DNA of 43,347 nucleotides, taken from positions 1-43,347 of the forward strand of contig NZ_JAHOEA010000034.1 of assembly GCF_019127135.1 (NCBI RefSeq), in the 5' to 3' direction. The notes below the pieces were generated by a model. The model was given only the letters and a program-made list of their open reading frames with translations, did not search any database and was not told where the DNA came from. Below are positions 39,140 through 43,347 of the stretch, piece after piece. Positions within the stretch are counted from its first letter, which is position 1. Each line of letters begins with the position of its first letter. The stretch is from Segatella copri. GTDB taxonomy: Bacteria > Bacteroidota > Bacteroidia > Bacteroidales > Bacteroidaceae. Both the position numbers and the translations under genes were made by a program.

Positions 39140-40285
39140 ATGAATAGTGCTATTCTATCACGCCCGGCATGCAATGCCCTGAGAGGACTCGCCATCATCG
39201 GCATCTTCTTGCATAACTACTGCCATTGGCTGGGACCTATCGTCAAAGAGAACGAATATCAGTACTTCCAGCACAATGTTGACTGGCTGAACCAGGTAAT
39301 GGTCAGTATGGACCTCAACCTGCCTGTACACCTGCTCTCGTTCTTCGGTCATTACGGTGTGCCCGTATTCCTCTTCCTGAGTGCTTACGGACTGGTGATG
39401 AAATACGAGGCTAAACCTCATCTCTCTACCGAACAGCAGACCAGAATGTACAGCATCTCGGGCAAGAAGCTTACAGGAAACATCAACTGGCGCGAACCGC
39501 TCCACTTTATCCGCTATCACTATCTGAAGCTCTTCAAGATGATGATAGCAGGTTTCGTGGCATTCACGATGGTTGACTACATCACGCAGGGTCCTCACCA
39601 CTATCAGACGCTGGATATCATATCGATGTTGGGCATGTTCAACAATGTGCTGGAGAATCCGGATAACATCATCTGGCCGGGTCCGTACTGGTTCTTCGGT
39701 CTGATGCTGCAACTCTACATCGTCTATCGTCTGCTGCTCTATCGCCGCCATTGGGGATGGACCGTAGGATTGATGGCCATCTGCATCGGCATCCAGCTCA
39801 TCCTGGGTTTTGACAATCCAGAAAGTGAAGTGATGAACCGCTACCGCTACAACTTTATGGGCGGCATGTTGCCATTCGGACTGGGCATCCTCTATGCCCG
39901 CTATGGCGAGAAGATTCTGATGACCTTCCATTCGCCTATCACCAACTTCTTTGGCTGCATCTTCTGCATCTCGCTGATTTACAGTCTGAGCGGCAGCATG
40001 ATTGGCTGGACCTTCGTGCCGTTCTTCTTCTGTCTACTGAGCGTATTGGTAGCCGACCTTCTCCAGAACATCAGCTGGTTATCAGGTATTTATAAGGTAT
40101 TAGAGTGGATGGGCAGCATATCAGCCGCTCTCTTCGTATGCCACCCTATCACCCGCAAGATATTCATCCCTATCAGCCGTCAGGGCGACATCTATGCCGG
40201 CCTGCTCCTCTACATCATATCGAGCATCTGCCTGGCTTGGCTCTTCACCCAACTGATGAAGAAGATTCCAAACCCGAAATATTAA
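39140..40285 (+). CDS. Acyltransferase-3 family membrane protein (first)
   Basis: A 381-residue integral membrane protein with about ten predicted helices and the acyltransferase-3 signature: LRGLAIIGIFLHNYCHWLG near the N-terminus (catalytic His region) and FGHYGVPVFLFLSAYGLVM. Members transfer acetyl, succinyl or similar groups to extracytoplasmic sugars. A roughly 50-residue hydrophilic insert (KYEAKPHLSTEQQ...FIRYHYLKL) follows the second motif. It lies between the phosphoethanolamine-transferase-like gene and a second acyltransferase gene, suggesting modification of the same surface glycan. Acceptor and donor unknown. Confidence 0.87.
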   Translation: MNSAILSRPACNALRGLAIIGIFLHNYCHWLGPIVKENEYQYFQHNVDWLNQVMVSMDLNLPVHLLSFFGHYGVPVFLFLSAYGLVMKYEAKPHLSTEQQTRMYSISGKKLTGNINWREPLHFIRYHYLKLFKMMIAGFVAFTMVDYITQGPHHYQTLDIISMLGMFNNVLENPDNIIWPGPYWFFGLMLQLYIVYRLLLYRRHWGWTVGLMAICIGIQLILGFDNPESEVMNRYRYNFMGGMLPFGLGILYARYGEKILMTFHSPITNFFGCIFCISLIYSLSGSMIGWTFVPFFFCLLSVLVADLLQNISWLSGIYKVLEWMGSISAALFVCHPITRKIFIPISRQGDIYAGLLLYIISSICLAWLFTQLMKKIPNPKY

Positions 40286-40294
40286 AAGAAAATC

Positions 40295-41299
40295 ATGAAG
40301 ATTAAAGATATAGAACTGGCGAATATCAGCCGGTTTCGCGGCGAGTTGATGGGAGCAGCCATGCTGTTCATCATCCTCTTTCATGTGGCATTGCCTAGAG
40401 AAGATGCCTTTTTCGGGCTTCGGAGAATGGGCAATGTCGGTGTAGACATGTTCCTCTTTCTCAGCGGAATAGGTCTCTGGTTCTCGTGGATGAAGAATTC
40501 TTCTGCCAAACATTTCTTCATCCGCCGTTATCTGCGCATCTACCCTACCTGGCTCATCATAGCCTGCCTCTTCTATATCCCAACTTTCCAGGGCGGAAGC
40601 ACCTGGAACTGGATCTATCTCTTTGGCGAGATAACCATCAACTGGGGCTTCTGGCTGCATGATGAGCTCAACTTCTGGTACATCCCGGCTACGATGATGC
40701 TCTATCTCTTTGCCCCAGCCTATATGGAACTCATCAGGCGCCATCCTATCTACCGCTGGCTGCCGGTGGTGATGATTATGTGGTGCATCCTGGTACAATA
40801 TGTTACCCCGATACATCAGGCTGTAGGACATCTGGAGATTTTCTGGAGCCGCGTGCCTATCTTCTTCATCGGCATCAACATGGGTGAGATGGTCAGACAG
40901 AAACAGACGCTCGACGGCACTTCGATATGGATGATATGGCTCATGTTCCTGATGACGCTGCTGGCGAGCATCTTCCTGGAACAGGAGAAGCATGGCATGT
41001 TTCCGCTCTTCCTGGAACGCATGCTCTATATCCCGCTTACCATCACCAGCATCCTGCTGCTGAACCGCATCTTCCGCCGCACACCGAGCTGGTTTAACAA
41101 GGGGTTCATGTTTGTGGGAGCGCTGAGTCTGGAGTGTTATCTGCTCCATATCCACTTCGTGCTGAAATACATTGAACCATATCATTTAGGCTATTGGCCT
41201 ACCTTCTTCATCTGTATAGGCATCACCCTGCCTGCAGCATGGATTCTGAGCAAGATAGCCGGATGGATTTCTAAAGAGTTAGCTAAGTTTATCAAGTAA
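40295..41299 (+). CDS. Acyltransferase-3 family membrane protein (second)
   Basis: A 334-residue membrane protein with about ten helices: RGELMGAAMLFIILFHVALP (conserved R and H) and VGVDMFLFLSGIGLWFSWM, followed by FFIRRYLRIYPTWL. These are standard acyltransferase-3 positions. It differs from its neighbour at 39140-40285 in sequence and in lacking the hydrophilic insert, so it is not a recent tandem duplicate. Spaced 9 bases after the first gene. Confidence 0.87.
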   Translation: MKIKDIELANISRFRGELMGAAMLFIILFHVALPREDAFFGLRRMGNVGVDMFLFLSGIGLWFSWMKNSSAKHFFIRRYLRIYPTWLIIACLFYIPTFQGGSTWNWIYLFGEITINWGFWLHDELNFWYIPATMMLYLFAPAYMELIRRHPIYRWLPVVMIMWCILVQYVTPIHQAVGHLEIFWSRVPIFFIGINMGEMVRQKQTLDGTSIWMIWLMFLMTLLASIFLEQEKHGMFPLFLERMLYIPLTITSILLLNRIFRRTPSWFNKGFMFVGALSLECYLLHIHFVLKYIEPYHLGYWPTFFICIGITLPAAWILSKIAGWISKELAKFIK

Positions 41300-41333
41300 A
41301 AAGGAGTTTATTTATTAAGAAAATTGGAGTTTT

Positions 41334-42239
41334 ATGAACGAGAATAAATTGGAAGGCAGTAAAGGTTTTGCTGCGCTGCTGCGACTGGTTCGCCCGAAAC
41401 AATGGATCAAGAATGGCTTTATCTTCTTACCGCTGTTCTTTGGCGGCGCCCTGTTGCATACAGATGCTCTGCTGGCGGGTCTGATTACTTTCTTCGCCTA
41501 CAGTTTTGCCGCATCGAGCATCTATTGTTTCAACGATATCTATGATGTGGAGGCCGACCGCCGCCACCCGGTCAAGTGCCATCGTCCGATAGCATCGGGG
41601 GCGGTCAGCATCAAACAGGCATACGGACTGATGTTCCTGATGTTTGCCCTCTCTATGGGTATATGCAGCCTGCTCGGATCATGGGAGACGATGGGAATCA
41701 TCATCTTCTATTGGCTTCTGAATCTCGGCTACTGCGCCAAATTCAAGCAATATGCCATCATCGATGTGTGTATCGTGGCTTTCGGTTTCGTACTCCGTCT
41801 GCTGGCAGGTGGTGTAGCTACGGGCATCGTACTCAGTAAGTGGATTGTGCTGATGACCTTCCTCATCACCCTCTTCATGAGTTTTGCCAAGCGCCGCGAT
41901 GATGTGCTGCGCATGGAGAAGACAGGCGAGGCTCCCCGCAAGAATACCATCCGCTACAACCTCACCTTCATTAACCAGGCTATCACGATTACGGCTTCCG
42001 TAACCCTGGTATGTTACATCATGTATACGGTGAGTCCGGAGGTAATTGATAAATTCCATACTGATTATCTCTATCTTACGAGTGTCTTTGTGCTGGTTGG
42101 TTTGCTGAGATACATCCAGATAGCTGTGGTAGACCAGAAGAGTGGTGACCCTACGAAGATTATCCTGCGCGACCGTATCACCCAGTTTATCGTGCTCGCC
42201 TGGTTGCTCTCCTTCCTGATCCTTATTTATATCGTATAA
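41334..42239 (+). CDS. UbiA-family decaprenyl-phosphate phosphoribosyltransferase-like protein
   Basis: A 301-residue UbiA-superfamily membrane enzyme. LVRPKQWIKNGFIFLPLFFGG near the N-terminus and NDIYDVEADRRHPVKCHRPIASG (first Asp-rich motif) resemble decaprenyl-phosphate phosphoribosyltransferases more than quinone or heme enzymes; KRRDDVLRMEKTGEAPRKN supplies the second. The mycobacterial member transfers phosphoribose from PRPP to a polyprenyl phosphate, the first step toward polyprenyl-phosphate ribose or arabinose donors. The HAD gene 4 bases downstream could supply the 5'-phosphatase. No DprE-like epimerase is in the window. Confidence 0.83.
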   Translation: MNENKLEGSKGFAALLRLVRPKQWIKNGFIFLPLFFGGALLHTDALLAGLITFFAYSFAASSIYCFNDIYDVEADRRHPVKCHRPIASGAVSIKQAYGLMFLMFALSMGICSLLGSWETMGIIIFYWLLNLGYCAKFKQYAIIDVCIVAFGFVLRLLAGGVATGIVLSKWIVLMTFLITLFMSFAKRRDDVLRMEKTGEAPRKNTIRYNLTFINQAITITASVTLVCYIMYTVSPEVIDKFHTDYLYLTSVFVLVGLLRYIQIAVVDQKSGDPTKIILRDRITQFIVLAWLLSFLILIYIV

Positions 42240-42243
42240 GAAA

Positions 42244-42888
42244 ATGAAGAAAAAATTATATTGTTTCGATTTCGACGGAACGCTGACAACAAGCGATACC
42301 CTGCTGGAATTCATCAGATATGCCAAGGGTACCGGCCGTTTTCTGATGGTTTTCCTGATGTACAGTCCGCTCCTGGTACTGATGAAGCTGCATCTCTTTC
42401 CCAACTGGAAAGCGAAGCAACTCATCTTTGCCCATCTTTTTGCCGGCATGCGTATCGAGAAGTTTGATGCGCTCTGTCGCGATTTTGCCGAAGAATACCA
42501 GCATCTGTTGCGCCCCAAAGGTGTTACGCTGGTACACGAAGCCCTGGTTGCAGGTGCTCAGGTTTTCATCGTGAGTGCCAGCATCGACAATTGGGTCCGC
42601 CCGTTCTTTAAAGTTCGCGGCCTGGATGGAGTCAGGGTTTTAGGCACCCAGATAGAAGTGATTGACGGCAGACTTACCGGCAAGTTCAAGAGCAACAACT
42701 GTTATGGCGAGGAAAAGGTTCATCGCATCTGCGAGGCGCTGACCACCACTACCGCCAATGCCTACGGTACCCCCTCGTTGTCTTTCGACCGCTCCCAATA
42801 CGATATTGAGGCATTTGGCGACAGCCGAGGCGACAAGGAGATGCTCGCCTTCGCCAACAAAGGACATTACAAGCCCTTCAGAATTTAG
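42244..42888 (+). CDS. HAD-superfamily phosphatase (HAD-IB type)
   Basis: A 214-residue soluble HAD hydrolase. Motif I FDFDGTLTTSDT (Asp nucleophile at residue 8-10), motif II FIVSASIDNW, and the C-terminal acidic motif FGDSRGDKEML are intact, with a helical cap between I and II, as in phosphoserine-phosphatase-like HAD-IB enzymes. Position directly after the UbiA-type phosphoribosyltransferase suggests that it dephosphorylates polyprenyl-phosphoryl-5-phosphoribose; this is inferred from context. It ends the operon. Confidence 0.85.
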   Translation: MKKKLYCFDFDGTLTTSDTLLEFIRYAKGTGRFLMVFLMYSPLLVLMKLHLFPNWKAKQLIFAHLFAGMRIEKFDALCRDFAEEYQHLLRPKGVTLVHEALVAGAQVFIVSASIDNWVRPFFKVRGLDGVRVLGTQIEVIDGRLTGKFKSNNCYGEEKVHRICEALTTTTANAYGTPSLSFDRSQYDIEAFGDSRGDKEMLAFANKGHYKPFRI

Positions 42889-42919
42889 AAACGAGCCTGT
42901 ATCTTGCCAACTACCCATG

Positions 42920-42936
42920 TACGGCGAAACGCCGTA
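42920..42936 (+). terminator. Short GC-rich hairpin after the HAD gene
   Basis: TACGGCG AAA CGCCGTA, a 7-bp perfect stem 31 bases after the stop codon. No T-run follows, so it is a weak terminator candidate at best. Confidence 0.45.
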
Positions 42937-42944
42937 TCAAGTAT

Positions 42945-42991
42945 ACGCGAGCCCGCTAGGCGTTAGGGAGATACGCCTAGCGGGCTTGCGT
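42945..42991. repeat. Large inverted repeat (19-bp arms)
   Basis: ACGCGAGCCCGCTAGGCGT (42945-42963) pairs with ACGCCTAGCGGGCTTGCGT (42973-42991) around a 9-base loop, with a single G-T position. The right arm is the start of the 29-bp tandem repeat at 42973-43030. Confidence 0.88.
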
Positions 42992-43030
42992 TTCTAATAG
43001 AACGCCTAACGGACTCGCGTATCTAATAGA
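42973..43030 (+). repeat. 29-bp direct tandem repeat (two units)
   Basis: Unit 1 (42973-43001) and unit 2 (43002-43030) both start ACGCCTA and end TCTAATAGA, with 24 of 29 positions identical. About 21 bases of a third unit occur inverted at 42943-42963. No gene in this stretch. Confidence 0.87.
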
Positions 43031-43072
43031 ATACCATCATTTTTTTAGTTTAAAATCTGTTTTATCCCTCAC

Positions 43073-43211
43073 ATCCATCACGCTTTCTGTTTTTCAAAAC
43101 TTTAACTATTTGATAATGAGACTGTTGTTTCTTTTACTTAGCGTGATAGATTGACAAAAAGTTTACAATATCCATCACGCTATCCATCACGATTTGGGGT
43201 TATCTATCACG
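43073..43211. repeat. Iteron-like array ATC(C/T)ATCACG (five copies)
   Basis: Copies at 43073-43082, 43142-43151 (inverted), 43170-43179, 43182-43191 and 43202-43211. The last three are clustered at 12- and 20-base offsets. The surrounding 42,889-43,299 stretch has no open frame that I would call a gene. The array could be binding sites for a regulator or an element-encoded protein. Confidence 0.75.
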
Positions 43212-43263
43212 TTTTTCTGCTAATCATTAGTAAGCGGCTCCGCGTTTATACCTTGCATAATTC

Positions 43264-43312
43264 AAAAAAAAGCAGTAACAGCAGATTAAACAAATGCTGC
43301 TACTGCTTTTTC
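43264..43312 (-). terminator. Strong terminator of the gene entering from the right
   Basis: AAAAGCAGTAACAGCA (43268-43283) pairs with TGCTGCTACTGCTTTT (43295-43310) with one mismatch; A8 on the left gives a T-run on the minus strand. The minus-strand partial frame ends inside the right arm. Confidence 0.85.
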
Positions 43313-43347
43313 CATCGGTCAGGAAGTAAGTCTCTATATTTCTCCAG
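43300..43347 (-). CDS. C-terminal end of an unidentified gene (partial)
   Basis: On the minus strand, the only frame open from the window edge encodes LEKYRDLLPDRWKKQ and then a TAG at 43300-43302. The stop lies in the stem of a strong minus-oriented terminator, which supports a real gene end. Fifteen residues are too few to identify the product. Confidence 0.35.
   Translation of the reverse strand: MEKYRDLLPDRWKKQ

Noticed and set aside
42973..43030. 29-bp repeats considered as a CRISPR array
   Set aside because: The two units are directly adjacent with no spacer, one partial unit is inverted, and no cas gene is in the window.

Overview
This window looks like the chromosome of a gut Bacteroidota, most likely Prevotellaceae (Segatella/Prevotella). 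The basis is the Bacteroidota -7 box (TAnnTTTG) in front of hipB, tsaB, yicC, recG and an M23 peptidase gene, the abundance of lipoproteins, the gene order rseP-dxr-rimM-murA-DUF4290-tsaB, and a pectin-degradation locus of the Bacteroidota type. No organism-specific marker (rRNA, tRNA) is present, so the genus is an inference. No tRNA, rRNA, CRISPR array or intact insertion sequence was seen.

Region 1 (1-5,990) is visibly AT-rich and accessory. It holds a hipBA-type toxin-antitoxin pair on the minus strand, then an array of six small plus-strand lipoprotein genes from two paralogous families (A and B) in the order A1, B1, A2, B2, B3, B4. Two long repeats (R2, R3) form the promoter regions of the two lipoprotein transcription units. 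Each unit ends in a copy of the same hairpin (GGATAGA...TCTATCC). A truncated third repeat copy (R1) lies beyond hipA, so hipBA sits between direct repeats. The families are not ones I recognise; this is the least explained part of the window.

Region 2 (5,999-25,133) is a seven-gene minus-strand carbohydrate locus that I read as a rhamnogalacturonan-II (RG-II) degradation cluster. It encodes a GH138-like alpha-galacturonidase, a GH78 rhamnosidase fused to a sialidase-like propeller, a GH140 apiosidase, a GH95 enzyme (alpha-L-galactosidase or fucosidase), an alpha/beta-hydrolase esterase with an N-terminal STN domain (CE19-like), a second GH78, and a very large GH143/GH142 protein that carries an additional GH43-like domain. 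Spacing of catalytic residues supports GH138 and GH140. No SusC/SusD pair or regulator lies in the window. Three transcription units start with the same 30-bp element (ACAAA-N11-TGCGTCTnTAT), which looks like a shared ECF-sigma-type promoter or operator.

Region 3 (25,260-37,174) is core genome: recG, a small unknown protein, an M23/LysM envelope peptidase with a structured leader, rseP, dxr, rimM, murA (natural Cys-to-Asp active-site change), a DUF4290 protein, tsaB, and divergently yicC, gmk and nadD. Several gene junctions carry short tandem repeats with a seven-base period.

Region 4 (37,230-42,888) is a plus-strand envelope-modification operon: a phosphoethanolamine-transferase-like sulfatase-fold membrane protein, two acyltransferase-3 membrane proteins, a UbiA-type decaprenyl-phosphate phosphoribosyltransferase-like enzyme and an HAD phosphatase. 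The window ends (42,889-43,347) in a gene-poor stretch with large palindromes, a 29-bp tandem repeat, five ATC(C/T)ATCACG iterons and a strong terminator for a gene entering from the right.
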